From an uncultured Acetobacteraceae bacterium (lineage in GTDB: Bacteria > Pseudomonadota > Alphaproteobacteria > Acetobacterales > Acetobacteraceae), in the NCBI GenBank assembly GCA_903895595.1, contig CAITUP010000131.1, positions 1 through 35,735 of the forward strand: a stretch of DNA of 35,735 nucleotides, written 5' to 3'. This document shows, in pieces, positions 16,540 to 24,924 of this stretch. The first letter of the stretch is position 1; each line of letters starts with the position of its first letter. The notes under the pieces are model-generated. The model had not been told where the DNA came from. It made no database searches and saw nothing but the letters and a program-made list of their open reading frames with translations. The translations under genes were made by a program, and so were the position numbers.

Positions 16540-17079
16540 ATGCATAAGCTCTGGAATTGGGGCCTTCCTGTCGTCGCGGTCATGGCCTTGGGCGTCGCGA
16601 CCGCGTGCGCGGGCGAAGCCAGCGTCGCGATGACGCTGGTCAACCAATCCGGGATCGGTGCGACGGTCGGGAGCATCGCGCTGTCCGACAGTTCGGCCGG
16701 TGCGGTGTTCAAGCTCGACCTGAAAGGCCTGCCGCCAGGGCCGCACGGGTTCCACATCCATCAGAACGGCGAGTGCGGGCCGACCATGATGAACGGTATC
16801 GCGATTCCCGCGGGGGCGGCGGGCGGACATTGGGACCCGGACGGGACCAATCACCATGGCGGCCCCGAGGGCGACGGACACATGGGCGACCTGCCGCTGC
16901 TGCAAGTTGCTGACGATGGCACCGCCACGCAGTCGCTGACCGCACCGCATATCAAGGACATCGCGAAGCTGCGCGGTCACGCGATCGTGATGCACGCCAA
17001 CGGCGACAACTACAGCGACCAGCCGGCGGCGCTGGGCGGCGGCGGCGGGCGCCTCGCCTGCGGTGTCGTGCAGCCATAA
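16540..17079 (+). CDS. sodC: Cu/Zn superoxide dismutase, periplasmic
   Basis: A 179-residue enzyme that dismutates superoxide in the periplasm. The signal peptide is about residues 1-24 (VAVMALGVATACAGEA); the cysteine in TAC could be lipidated, though the box is not canonical. The copper ligands are H72 and H74 (GFHIHQNG), the bridging H97 (GHWDPDG) and H152; the zinc ligands are H105/H106, H114 and D117 (GHMGDLP). C79 and C174 form the conserved disulfide. All expected ligands are present, so it should be active. Confidence 0.95.
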   Translation: MHKLWNWGLPVVAVMALGVATACAGEASVAMTLVNQSGIGATVGSIALSDSSAGAVFKLDLKGLPPGPHGFHIHQNGECGPTMMNGIAIPAGAAGGHWDPDGTNHHGGPEGDGHMGDLPLLQVADDGTATQSLTAPHIKDIAKLRGHAIVMHANGDNYSDQPAALGGGGGRLACGVVQP

Positions 17080-17094
17080 CGGAGGGAACGGACA

Positions 17095-18165
17095 ATGGAA
17101 TTCGGCATCGCTTTGCCCACCGCCGCCGACTCGTGGAAGGTGGTGAAACGCGCCGAGGAACTCGGCTTCACCCATGCCTGGTTCTACGACACGCAGATGC
17201 TCTGCGCCGATTGCTTCGTCGCCATGGGCGCGGCGGCGGTGCAGACGTCGCGGATCCGGTTGGGCACGGGCGTGCTGATTCCGTCCAACCGCATCGCGCC
17301 GGTTACCGCCAACGGGTTTGCCTCGCTGAACCAACTGGCGCCGGGGCGGATCGATTTCGGCGTCGGCACCGGCTTCACCGGGCGCCGCACGATGGGTCTG
17401 GGCGCGATCAAGCTGGCGGAGATGGAAGAATACATCCGCGTGGTCATGGCGCTGTTGGCCGGCGAAACGCCGTCTTTCGAGGTGGAGGGGCACCGGCAGA
17501 AGATCACGTTCCTCAATCCCGAACTCGGTCTGATCAACCTGAAAGATCCCGTCGGCCTGCACATCTCCGCCTACGGCCCGCGCGCGCGTCGGCTGACCGC
17601 GCGCCTCGGCGCCGGCTGGCTGAACTTCGTGGGCGAGGTCGCGGGCGGCGTCGCGGCGATGCAGGCAATGCGCAAATCGTGGGAGGAAGCCGGCCGCTCC
17701 GCCGGGGACCTGACCGCCGTGGCATTCGCGCTGGGCTGCGTGCTGGAACCCGGTGAGTCCATGGTGTCCGAACGCGCCATCGCCCAGGCCGGCCCCCGCG
17801 CGACGGTGCTGCTGCACCGCGCGGCGGATGAGGCGCTGTCGGGCCTCCCCAACACGTCCGTCGTGCCGGCGAACGTGGCCGAGGCCGTCGCCGGCTACGT
17901 CGCACTCGCCCGTTCCTATGAGCCCGCCGATGCGCGTTATCTGGAAAACCATCGCGGCCACCTGATGGCCGTAAAGCCCCAGGAACGCCCGTTTGTCACG
18001 CCGGAGCTGATCGCGCAGACCACGTTTACCGGGACGGAGCCGGATTTGCTGGACCGCATCGCGGCACTGCGGGACGCGGGATACACGCAGTTCACCATCC
18101 AGCTGATCCCTGGGCAGGAGCATGCGATCGAGGATTGGGGGCGGCTGAAGGGGAAGTTGGGGTAA
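17095..18165 (+). CDS. LLM-class flavin/F420-dependent oxidoreductase
   Basis: A 356-residue luciferase-like monooxygenase-superfamily protein, a TIM barrel using FMN or F420. It begins MEFGIALPTAADSWKVVKRAEELGF and has RIRLGTGVLIPSNRIAPVTA, then LAPGRIDFGVGTGFTGRRTMG, the usual LLM beta-strand motifs. The end QFTIQLIPGQEHAIEDWG matches 5,10-methylene-tetrahydromethanopterin-reductase-like members. The substrate is unknown. It sits 15 bases after sodC and may be co-transcribed with it. Confidence 0.88.
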   Translation: MEFGIALPTAADSWKVVKRAEELGFTHAWFYDTQMLCADCFVAMGAAAVQTSRIRLGTGVLIPSNRIAPVTANGFASLNQLAPGRIDFGVGTGFTGRRTMGLGAIKLAEMEEYIRVVMALLAGETPSFEVEGHRQKITFLNPELGLINLKDPVGLHISAYGPRARRLTARLGAGWLNFVGEVAGGVAAMQAMRKSWEEAGRSAGDLTAVAFALGCVLEPGESMVSERAIAQAGPRATVLLHRAADEALSGLPNTSVVPANVAEAVAGYVALARSYEPADARYLENHRGHLMAVKPQERPFVTPELIAQTTFTGTEPDLLDRIAALRDAGYTQFTIQLIPGQEHAIEDWGRLKGKLG

Positions 18166-18201
18166 GCAGGGCATGCGTATGTACTGGGATTGACGTGGGA
18201 C

Positions 18202-18221
18202 GGCATCGCTAAATCGATGCC
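18202..18221. promoter_or_regulatory. Candidate VapBC operator
   Basis: A perfect inverted repeat, GGCATCG-(6 bases)-CGATGCC, sits 22 bases upstream of the vapB ATG. AbrB/MazE-type antitoxins repress their own operon through such palindromes. The promoter itself is not clear: TTGACG at 18190-18195 is a possible -35 but has no good -10. Confidence 0.5.
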
Positions 18222-18243
18222 AACCCGACCGGAGGCCACCGCC

Positions 18244-18483
18244 ATGCCGATGACCCGAGCGTTCAAGTCCGGCAATAGTCAGGCCGTCAGAATTCCAGCC
18301 GATCCGGCCTATACCGATATGGGTATGGACCTGGAGATCGTTCGTATGGGCGATGTCATCACCATTTACCCGGCGTGCGGTACGTTGAAGGACGACATCG
18401 CGATCCTCCGGTCCATGCCGAGGCCGCCCGTATCCGAACCGGTGGACCGAACGGACGTTCCGGATCGCACCTGGGATCTGTAG
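18244..18483 (+). CDS. vapB: VapB-type AbrB/MazE antitoxin
   Basis: A 79-residue antitoxin. The SpoVT/AbrB-type DNA-binding start is MPMTRAFKSGNSQAVRIPAD, with the SGNSQAVRIP core of VapB/MazE. The C-terminal tail ending DRTDVPDRTWDL is the toxin-wrapping part, and the terminal DRTWDL is typical of VapB partners of PIN toxins. GGAGG lies 8 bases upstream of ATG 18244. It should neutralise VapC and repress the operon. Its stop is 3 bases before the vapC ATG. Confidence 0.92.
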   Translation: MPMTRAFKSGNSQAVRIPADPAYTDMGMDLEIVRMGDVITIYPACGTLKDDIAILRSMPRPPVSEPVDRTDVPDRTWDL

Positions 18484-18486
18484 GTC

Positions 18487-18885
18487 ATGGCCTATATGCT
18501 CGACACCGATATCGCGATCTATGCCTGCGACGGCATGGAAGCGGTGTTGGAGAAGCTGGAGGACTACAGCGGATCGGTGCTGATCTCGGCGCTGACGTTG
18601 GCCGAGTTGCAGCGCGGGGTTTACAGGACGAAAGAGCACACGGCGTTGCGCTTGGCGCGCATGGGCGTGTTGTTGCGCAACATTCCGGTTCTGCCGTTCG
18701 ATGCGGTCTCGGCCGAGCGTTACGGCCAGATTGTCGCTCAGTGCGGGTGGGTTCGGTCTCGAGATTTCGACCGGATGATCGCGGCTCATGCCATCGCGTC
18801 GCGTTCGGTTTTGGTCACCAACAATGTCGCCGATTTTAGGGACATTGCCGGCTTGGCCATGGAGAATTGGGTCCGGTCGGCATAA
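18487..18885 (+). CDS. vapC: VapC toxin, PIN-domain ribonuclease
   Basis: A 132-residue PIN-domain protein. Acidic residues are at D6/D8 (MLDTDIAIY), E40 (LTLAELQRG), the DFDRMIAAHA block and TNNVADF; together they make the Mg-dependent RNase site. The ending GLAMENW is typical of VapC linked to VapB of the AbrB type. Such toxins cut specific tRNAs or rRNA and stop translation. The target here is unknown. It appears intact and is co-transcribed with vapB. Confidence 0.94.
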   Translation: MAYMLDTDIAIYACDGMEAVLEKLEDYSGSVLISALTLAELQRGVYRTKEHTALRLARMGVLLRNIPVLPFDAVSAERYGQIVAQCGWVRSRDFDRMIAAHAIASRSVLVTNNVADFRDIAGLAMENWVRSA

Positions 18886-18895
18886 ATTTCCATCG

Positions 18896-18932
18896 ACGGC
18901 CGTTTTTCCTCCCGGCCGTTAACCTTTTCTTT
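18896..18932 (+). terminator. Candidate terminator after vapBC
   Basis: ACGGCCG (18896-18902) and CGGCCGT (18913-18919) form a 7-base stem with a T-rich 10-base loop, followed by TAACCTTTTCTTT. It separates vapC from the ACP-MBOAT operon. Confidence 0.5.
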
Positions 18933-18983
18933 ACCATTGGCTGCGCAGGATGCCCGGGTGTCCCTCCGACCCGAGGCCCCCCA

Positions 18984-19235
18984 ATGCACGTCCCTACGCT
19001 CCCGGTCCCGCCGGAGATCGCCGATATCTTCCGCTGCGTCCTGCACGACGACACGCTGGAGCTGACGCCGCGCACCACGCCGGACGACCTGCCGGGGTGG
19101 GATTCAATGAACCATATCGCCCTGGTGGTCGAAGCCGAATGCCGCTTCGGTGTGTTGTTCGAACCCGAGGAAATCGACGCCATGCACAGCGTCGGCGACC
19201 TGATCGCCGCGGTGCGCGCCAAGCGTCCGGGCTGA
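18984..19235 (+). CDS. Acyl carrier protein of an MBOAT acylation cassette
   Basis: An 83-residue carrier protein. S41 in LPGWDSMNHIALVVE is the phosphopantetheine attachment site (the usual DSL is DSM here), followed by the acidic recognition helix region (VLFEPEEIDAMHSVGDLIAAV). It is small, acidic and shares its last base with the downstream MBOAT start (TGATG). In Dlt and related systems such a carrier (DltC) delivers the acyl group to a membrane acyltransferase. No adenylation or FkbH-like loading gene is seen nearby, so the acyl donor is unknown. Confidence 0.88.
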   Translation: MHVPTLPVPPEIADIFRCVLHDDTLELTPRTTPDDLPGWDSMNHIALVVEAECRFGVLFEPEEIDAMHSVGDLIAAVRAKRPG

Positions 19236-20629
19236 TGTCGTTCGCGTCCTACGGGTTTCTGTTCGCCTTCCTGCCGGTGGCGCTGGCCGGATATTGGCTG
19301 GTCGCGCGCTGGGGCCCGAGCGCGGCGATGGGGTGGCTGATCGCCTGTTCGCTCGGGTTTTATGGGACGGATCACCTGCCGTTTCTGCTGTCGTCGCTGG
19401 CGGCGAACGCCGTGTGTGGGTTCTGGATTTGGCGGACGGAGGACAAACCTTCGGTCCAGACCGCTATTCTCGCGACAGGGATCGTGCTGAACCTGATCGC
19501 GATGGCGGTGGGGCGGTGCTCGGACGCGGTGCCGCCCGGCATCAGCTTCATCGCCTTCACCCAAATCGGCTGGTTGCTGGATCAGCGCGGCGGCGCCCCC
19601 GCTGGGCGAGGACTGACATACCCGCTGATGGTGGTGTTCTTCCCGCATCTGATCGCCGGCCCGATCCTGCGCCTGCGCGATGTGGAGGCGCAGTTCGCCG
19701 ACCCCGCTACATGGCGCTTCCGAGCCGAGAATCTGGCAGCCGGCGGCTTCATCCTGACGATCGGACTGCTGAAGAAAACCCTGCTGGCCAATCCGCTCGG
19801 CGTCCTCGTCACGCCGGGTTTCGACGATCCCGGCGCGTTGGGGATGCCGGACGCCTGGATGGCGGCGGTCGCTTGGTCGTTTCAATTATATTTCGACTTT
19901 TCCGGCTATTCCGACATGGCGATCGGTCTGGGGCGGATGTTCGGCGTGCGGCTGCCGGAGAATTTCGACTCTCCCTACAAAGCACAGAGCGTCATCGATT
20001 ATTGGCAGCGCTGGCATATGACGCTGACGTATTTTTTGATGAGCACCGTGTTCAATCCATTAACTTTGGCGGTAATGCGGTGGCGGCGGGCGCGGGGCAG
20101 GGGGACGAATGCCGCGGCACAGAGGCGCTTGGGCGGGTTCTGCCAGATGCTGCTGGTGCCGTTGACGGCAACGATGGCGCTCGCCGGGATATGGCACGGG
20201 GCCGGGTGGAATTATCTCGCGTTCGGACTGCTGCATGCGGTCTTCCTGGGGGTGAACCATGCGTGGCGGCTGTTTCGGCCGGGGCCTCGGTCCGATCGAT
20301 GGCACGCGATTCTGGGTCGGGTGGCGCTGACCTATTCGTGCGTGCTGATGGGGGCGGTGGTGTTCCGGTCGCCGACACTGGACGGGGCTTGGACGTTGTT
20401 GGCGGGCGGTCAAGGGGGCGGTTCGGCCGATCCGCACCTGCGGCTGCACGCGGTCTGGCTTCTGGGGCTGGCCGCGATCGTCTGGGGCATGCCGAACACG
20501 CGCCAGTCGATGGCGCACGCGCGCGGCTGGCGGCCGACGATCCCCTGGGCACTCGCGGCCGGATGCGCGGCGAGCCTCGGGCTGCTGTCGCTGGGGGGCA
20601 CGCATGAATTCGTCTACTTCCAGTTCTGA
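19235..20629 (+). CDS. MBOAT-family membrane acyltransferase (DltB/AlgI-like)
   Basis: A 464-residue polytopic inner-membrane protein. Family segments: PPGISFIAFTQIGWLLD (99-115), FFPHLIAGPI (135-144), YFDFSGYSDMAIGLGRMFG, DYWQRWHMTLTYFL with H261, and GIWHGAGWNYLAFG with the invariant MBOAT histidine H321. DltB, AlgI and PatA-like relatives move acyl groups across the membrane onto teichoic acids, alginate or other polymers. The ATG overlaps the ACP stop. It is placed between ACP and an SGNH protein, so it is most probably the acyl translocase of this cassette. The accepting polymer is unknown. Confidence 0.93.
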   Translation: MSFASYGFLFAFLPVALAGYWLVARWGPSAAMGWLIACSLGFYGTDHLPFLLSSLAANAVCGFWIWRTEDKPSVQTAILATGIVLNLIAMAVGRCSDAVPPGISFIAFTQIGWLLDQRGGAPAGRGLTYPLMVVFFPHLIAGPILRLRDVEAQFADPATWRFRAENLAAGGFILTIGLLKKTLLANPLGVLVTPGFDDPGALGMPDAWMAAVAWSFQLYFDFSGYSDMAIGLGRMFGVRLPENFDSPYKAQSVIDYWQRWHMTLTYFLMSTVFNPLTLAVMRWRRARGRGTNAAAQRRLGGFCQMLLVPLTATMALAGIWHGAGWNYLAFGLLHAVFLGVNHAWRLFRPGPRSDRWHAILGRVALTYSCVLMGAVVFRSPTLDGAWTLLAGGQGGGSADPHLRLHAVWLLGLAAIVWGMPNTRQSMAHARGWRPTIPWALAAGCAASLGLLSLGGTHEFVYFQF

Positions 20630-21671
20630 ACTGCGCCGCTACTTCATCGCGATGGCGGCAACGTTCGCGGCGACATTCGTCGCCGTCTGGATTTGGGTCG
20701 TCGCGATGCCGCTGGCGTTTCTGGAGCCGGAATACGCGTCCTGGCGGGCGAAGCAGGTACTGCTGGATCGTTGCGACCTCGGCGAGTTGCTGATTTTCGG
20801 CGATTCCCGCGCGACCGTCGGCATTATTCCGGCGGCCCTGGGCGTCAAAGCGACCAATCTCGCGGTTGGGGGAGGGGAGGCGGTGGAGGCTCTGGCAGCC
20901 CTTCGGCGGGCGCTGGCGTGTCCGGAAACGCCGAAGCTTGTCATCTTGTCGATGGATGCGGTGCATTTTTCGCGCGCGGATTTGTTCTGGGAACGGACGA
21001 TGCGGTTCAGCTTCCTGGGCGGCGCGGAACTCGCGGAACTACGGAATGTGTCGGCGCATCTGGGCGACGACGCGGTGTACGAGGAGCGACACACCGACGG
21101 CATCCCATCGTGGTTACGCGATCGTTTGTACCTCGTGCATTTTCCGCCGTATTATTTCGGCAGCCTGATAGAAGGGCGGGGATTATGGCGGTGGCGCTAT
21201 AACCAGATCAATCTCGCGGCTTCGGTCGCGGCGCGCGGGCAGTATTATTTCGGTGTCGCGGACGGTTCCAGCACCGTCGCCGCCGACGGGCAATTGACAT
21301 ACTTTCGGGCATTGCCCGTGCTGGACTGGTATTTCGGCCAAATGCTGGCGCTGTTGGCCGAGCGCGGCGTTCAAGCGGTGTTCCTTCCCATGCCGATGAA
21401 CGAAGCCACCGCGCGCGCGGTGCGCCCCGAGATGCGGGACGGGTTCGCGCGATGGTTGGCCGGTTACGAAGCGCGCTATCCCGGGTTCCACGTGGCGGGG
21501 CCGGTGGTGCAAGCTTGGCCGAACCGCTGGTTCGGGGATGGATTTTCGCACCTCAATCCCGCGGGGGCGGAGCGGTTGTCGGCGCTGCTGGCGGCCTGCC
21601 TGGCGCGGGAATTCGCGGCGTGCGATCCAAGTTGGAAGGAGCCGGACCGGATAGCCGAACGTGGGAATTGA
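20604..21671 (+). CDS. DltD/AlgJ-like membrane-anchored SGNH protein
   Basis: A 355-residue protein. One N-terminal membrane anchor (residues ~13-40) is followed by an exported alpha/beta domain. The nucleophile-type motif is GDSRA at 66-70 (S68), and D312/H316 in DGFSHLNPAG supply the rest of an SGNH-like site. In known pathways such partners (DltD, AlgJ/AlgX, PatB) complete acyl transfer in the periplasm. The start overlaps the MBOAT gene by 26 bases, with GGGGGG as a ribosome site. It is the third gene of the ACP-MBOAT-SGNH operon. Confidence 0.82.
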   Translation: MNSSTSSSELRRYFIAMAATFAATFVAVWIWVVAMPLAFLEPEYASWRAKQVLLDRCDLGELLIFGDSRATVGIIPAALGVKATNLAVGGGEAVEALAALRRALACPETPKLVILSMDAVHFSRADLFWERTMRFSFLGGAELAELRNVSAHLGDDAVYEERHTDGIPSWLRDRLYLVHFPPYYFGSLIEGRGLWRWRYNQINLAASVAARGQYYFGVADGSSTVAADGQLTYFRALPVLDWYFGQMLALLAERGVQAVFLPMPMNEATARAVRPEMRDGFARWLAGYEARYPGFHVAGPVVQAWPNRWFGDGFSHLNPAGAERLSALLAACLAREFAACDPSWKEPDRIAERGN

Positions 21672-21785
21672 ACGATGCTCGGCGCGATCGCCCGTCCTGC
21701 TCGGCGCCTCAGCTTTTCAGGTACTTTCCGGAGGCGATGTTACGATCCCGGCGATTCCGGATACCAAGTACAGCGAACCACCAAG

Positions 21786-22461
21786 TCATGGCTTCGCCGT
21801 TAAGGCTTGGGCGAAAATCCGTTCAAGAGTATTTTCGCCGCGAAGGCGCCGAAGCTTTTCAAGGTGCCACCACGCTTGGTATTCGTGCCGGTCGTCGGTC
21901 GCCATGGCGCGTTCCTCATTCAAACCGGGGTAGAACCGTTCCAGTACTTCGACATCGCGGGCGACATAGAGGGTGTTCCGTGCTTCGGCGCCGATGCCGC
22001 CTTTTGTCCAATCCAGCGTATATCCAGCTGCGTCCGCCATACAACGTGTGAATTCCCGTAAGGTCCGGCTGTTGCCCTCGTAAAATCCGTGTGCGTGGTC
22101 GAGGTCGGCGTACAGAACGGCCAACCGGACAGCGACCTGATCGCGCGGAAGATCGCGCAGTGTCTGAGGGCCGCGGAAGCCACGCAGAATGGACGATATT
22201 CTCGCGGCGATGCCTTTGTGGACGTAGCGCACGACGTGGGACGGGCCCTGGCCTTCCAGTTCCCTGACCTTGTTCCATCCATCGGTGTTTGGAGCGGATA
22301 ACGCCAGGACGGTGATGCGGCAGGTCCTGGAACAAATGGGCGTGGGTGGCTTGCAGGTGTGCGCGGTCGAACCGGCCTTGGATGGGGGTTTCGTGGAGCT
22401 CTCGAAGGCGTACGAAAACAAGTTTCGCCTCACGGAACTCGCGTTCTTCTGCGTCGCTCAA
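21786..22461 (-). pseudogene. Fic toxin (AMPylator type) split by a +1 frameshift
   Basis: The first part, starting ATG 22461, reads MSDAEEREFREAKLVFVRLR and continues TPIQGRFDRAHLQATHAHLF to PHHRPGVIRS (residue 57). The reading then continues only in the next frame, from TDGWNKVRELEGQ through the catalytic HGFYEGNSRTLREF (Fic motif HxFxEGNxRxxR) to the stop at 21786. One extra A in the coding-strand AAA at 22288-22290 explains it; without it the two parts join as SNTDGWNK. Either the toxin is inactivated or the base is a sequence error. It lies directly behind its antitoxin (4-base overlap). The intact protein would be about 225 residues. Confidence 0.82.
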
Positions 22462-22679
22462 AGGCCGGCACTGGCCCGTATCATCGCGGAATGCTCGGCG
22501 CCGGTGATCTCGCCATCGATATAGCGCTGATTCAACGCCTCGGTGGCTGAGTCGAGTTTGAAGCCTTCAAGCCTCAAGCTGGTCCAGGCGTAATCGATCG
22601 CCGCCCGGCGGCGTTCCCGCTCTTCGGCGGCAATCCCGGTCACCGGTTGTCCCGGCCGAAGCAATATCGAACCATCCAT
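22458..22679 (-). CDS. vbhA: VbhA-type Fic antitoxin
   Basis: A 73-residue helical antitoxin. S34-L-R-L-E38-G39 fits the inhibitory [S/T]xxxE[G/N] motif, whose glutamate blocks ATP binding in the partner Fic domain (class I Fic). The family features RERRRAAIDYAWTSLRLEG and LNQRYIDGEITGAEHSAMI are both present. It lies immediately upstream of the Fic gene and overlaps it by four bases. Unlike the toxin, its frame is intact. Confidence 0.87.
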   Translation of the reverse strand: MDGSILLRPGQPVTGIAAEERERRRAAIDYAWTSLRLEGFKLDSATEALNQRYIDGEITGAEHSAMIRASAGL

Positions 22680-22738
22680 ATTCGAACTTCCTTTGCTGGC
22701 CGCAGCTTACCACACCGGACCGCCAAAAACCATGCGAA

Positions 22739-23692
22739 TCACCGGCTGCAGGCCGCGCCGCCGAGCACGCAGAACGATGCGCAATAGGGATGGTTCAGCG
22801 ACACCGGCCGCGCCGCGTCCTTCAAGGTCCGCCCCAGCTCGAACCGCGTATCGTATGGCACAAGCGTGCAGGCCACCACCGCGGGGTGCGCTGCATCGCG
22901 ACGCTTCACGACCATCCGGGCGGAGGCGCACATCACGTCCTCCGGCGATTTGTGCAGAATGCCCCAGCAAGCCGTGGTGATTTCCGGCACGTCCGACGCC
23001 GGGTCCATTTCGGGGAACAGCATCAACCTGACAGGATCGAACGCGTCCACCGGCACGCCAAGCGCTGAGAACAGCGCGGCATAGCCGGCGCGTAACGCAT
23101 CCTCGGGTTCCGCTGTCAGAAGCCGCCCCGCCACATCCGGCACGAACCCGCTTTCGCCGAGCCAAACCAGCCCGTCGATGGTGGGTTGCCAACTGCGGAC
23201 GCCGCGTTCGGCCTCGTGGCCTGCTTGCGTGTAGTGATCCAGAGACACCCGGATTTTCAGCCGCTCCCCATGCGCGCGCCGCAGAGCCAGCAGCGGCGCG
23301 CGGAGCTTGCGCATCGGCAGCATGGCATTGGTCAGCACCAGCGCATGCAGGCCCTGGGACAGCACGTCCTCCAGCATACCGATCAAATCGGGGTTCATGA
23401 ACGGTTCCCCGCCCGTGAATCCGATCAACCCAGTCGGCAACGAATCCGCCGCGATCTCGTCCAGGTACGACCGCACCTCGGCCCGCGTCAGATACGACAG
23501 CCGGTCGTTGCGGGGGGAGGACTCGATATAACACCCAGAGCAAGCCAGGTTGCACAGCGTGCCGGTGTTGAACCACAGCGTATCCAGCGCCCGCAGCGCC
23601 ACGGTTGCGCGCGTTTCCCCTTTCGCCGTGACCACGGGGTCGCGGAATTTGGCAGGGTCGAGGCGGGGTTTCGTGAGCACGATCTGATCCAT
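22739..23692 (-). CDS. Radical SAM protein with C-terminal cysteine cluster
   Basis: A 317-residue protein. C47-N-L-A-C51-S-G-C54 is the CX3CX2C 4Fe-4S/SAM motif, followed by ESSPRNDRLSYLTRAEV. FTGGEPFMNPDLIGMLE is the SAM-contact GGE region. The C-terminal third carries further cysteines in TACWGI, VMCAS, VACTL, YCASFCVLGGAAC, suggesting an auxiliary cluster (SPASM-like arrangement). The substrate is unknown; the Cys-rich tail recalls peptide- or protein-modifying radical SAM enzymes. No precursor peptide gene is visible nearby. The ATG at 23692 is divergent from the CaiB gene (64 bases). Confidence 0.88.
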   Translation of the reverse strand: MDQIVLTKPRLDPAKFRDPVVTAKGETRATVALRALDTLWFNTGTLCNLACSGCYIESSPRNDRLSYLTRAEVRSYLDEIAADSLPTGLIGFTGGEPFMNPDLIGMLEDVLSQGLHALVLTNAMLPMRKLRAPLLALRRAHGERLKIRVSLDHYTQAGHEAERGVRSWQPTIDGLVWLGESGFVPDVAGRLLTAEPEDALRAGYAALFSALGVPVDAFDPVRLMLFPEMDPASDVPEITTACWGILHKSPEDVMCASARMVVKRRDAAHPAVVACTLVPYDTRFELGRTLKDAARPVSLNHPYCASFCVLGGAACSR

Positions 23693-23756
23693 GCCCCATG
23701 ATGCCGTACTCGCGCGGATATGGCATCCTCCGTCGCGATCAATCGGAGACCCCCCT

Positions 23757-24893
23757 ATGCCCGGCGCGCTCGACCACCTGCTCGTCCTCGACCTCACCAG
23801 CCATCTGTCCGGCCCGTACTGCGCCATGCTGCTCGCCGACCACGGCGCCGACGTGCTGAAGATCGAGCCGCCGACCGGCGATTCCGCCCGCAACATGCCG
23901 CCGTTCATCAACGGTGAAAGCGCGCCGTTCATGACGTGGAACCGCAACAAGCGCTCCGTCGTGCTGGATTTGAAGCAGGCGGCCGACAAGGAGTCGCTGT
24001 GGGAGCTGATCGACAAGGCCGACATCCTCATCGAAAACTACCGCCCAGGCGTGCTGGCGCGGCTCGGCTTTGCCTGGGACAAGCTGCACGCCCGCAACCC
24101 GCGCCTGATCCTGGCCTCGATCTCCGGCTTCGGCCAAACCGGCCCTTACGCCAGCCGCGGCGGGTTCGACCTGATCACCCAGGCGATGTCCGGCCTCATG
24201 AGCACCAACGGCCCCGCCGACGGCCCGCCGCACCGGTTGCCGATCGCGATTTCCGACGTGACCGCCGGCATGTTCCTGGCGTTCGGCGTGATGGCGGCGG
24301 TGGAATCGCGGCACCGCACCGGTATCGGCCAGTATGTGGAGACGTCGTTGTTGGAGGCCGCGACGTCCCTGTCCGTCTACGAATCCGCGCACTACTTCGC
24401 CACCGGCACCCGCCCGGAACGCATCGGGCAGGCGCATCGCGGAAGCGCGCCGTACCAGTGTTTCGCCACATCCGACGGCTACATCACCTTCGGCGCCTCC
24501 CAGCCGAAATTCTTCCAATCCCTATGCGGGATCGTCGGCCTGCCCGAACTCCTGGACGACCCCCGCTTCAAGACCAACGCCGACCGCGTCGCCCACAACA
24601 CCGTCCTGATCGCGCTGCTGGAAGCGCCGATGCGCCTGAAACCGTCTTCCCATTGGCTGGCGGAGCTGGAGAAAGCGGGTATCCCCGCTGGCCCCGTGCT
24701 GCATTACGATGAAGTTTTCACCGACCCCCACATTCTGTCCCGCGACATGGTTGCCCGCACCGATCATCCCGTCACCGGGCCGTTCCACACGCTGGGGGTC
24801 ACGGTCAAACTTTCGGACACCCCCGGTTCCGTCCGCGCGCCCGCGCCCCGGCTGGGCGAGCACACCGAACAGGTGCTCGGCAAACGGGGGTGA
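23757..24893 (+). CDS. CaiB/BaiF family CoA-transferase
   Basis: A class III CoA-transferase of 378 residues. The N-terminal LLVLDLTSHLSGPYCAMLLAD-type start (LDHLLVLDLTSHLSGPYCAM) and ADVLKIEPPTGDSARN are typical. The catalytic aspartate is probably D167 in AISDVTAGMFLAFG, equivalent to D169 of formyl-CoA transferase. NYRPGVLARLGF and GQTGPYASRGGFD are further family blocks. It moves CoA between acyl-CoA and a free acid; the substrate cannot be told. The ATG at 23757 has GGAGA 8 bases upstream. Confidence 0.93.
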   Translation: MPGALDHLLVLDLTSHLSGPYCAMLLADHGADVLKIEPPTGDSARNMPPFINGESAPFMTWNRNKRSVVLDLKQAADKESLWELIDKADILIENYRPGVLARLGFAWDKLHARNPRLILASISGFGQTGPYASRGGFDLITQAMSGLMSTNGPADGPPHRLPIAISDVTAGMFLAFGVMAAVESRHRTGIGQYVETSLLEAATSLSVYESAHYFATGTRPERIGQAHRGSAPYQCFATSDGYITFGASQPKFFQSLCGIVGLPELLDDPRFKTNADRVAHNTVLIALLEAPMRLKPSSHWLAELEKAGIPAGPVLHYDEVFTDPHILSRDMVARTDHPVTGPFHTLGVTVKLSDTPGSVRAPAPRLGEHTEQVLGKRG

Positions 24894-24924
24894 CAATACG
24901 GGCGCGAGGCGGCAAGGTGCCCGC

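Noticed and set aside
18190..18243. N-terminal extension of VapB from TTG 18190
   Set aside because: It covers the operator palindrome and does not match AbrB/MazE starts; ATG 18244 has a proper GGAGG.
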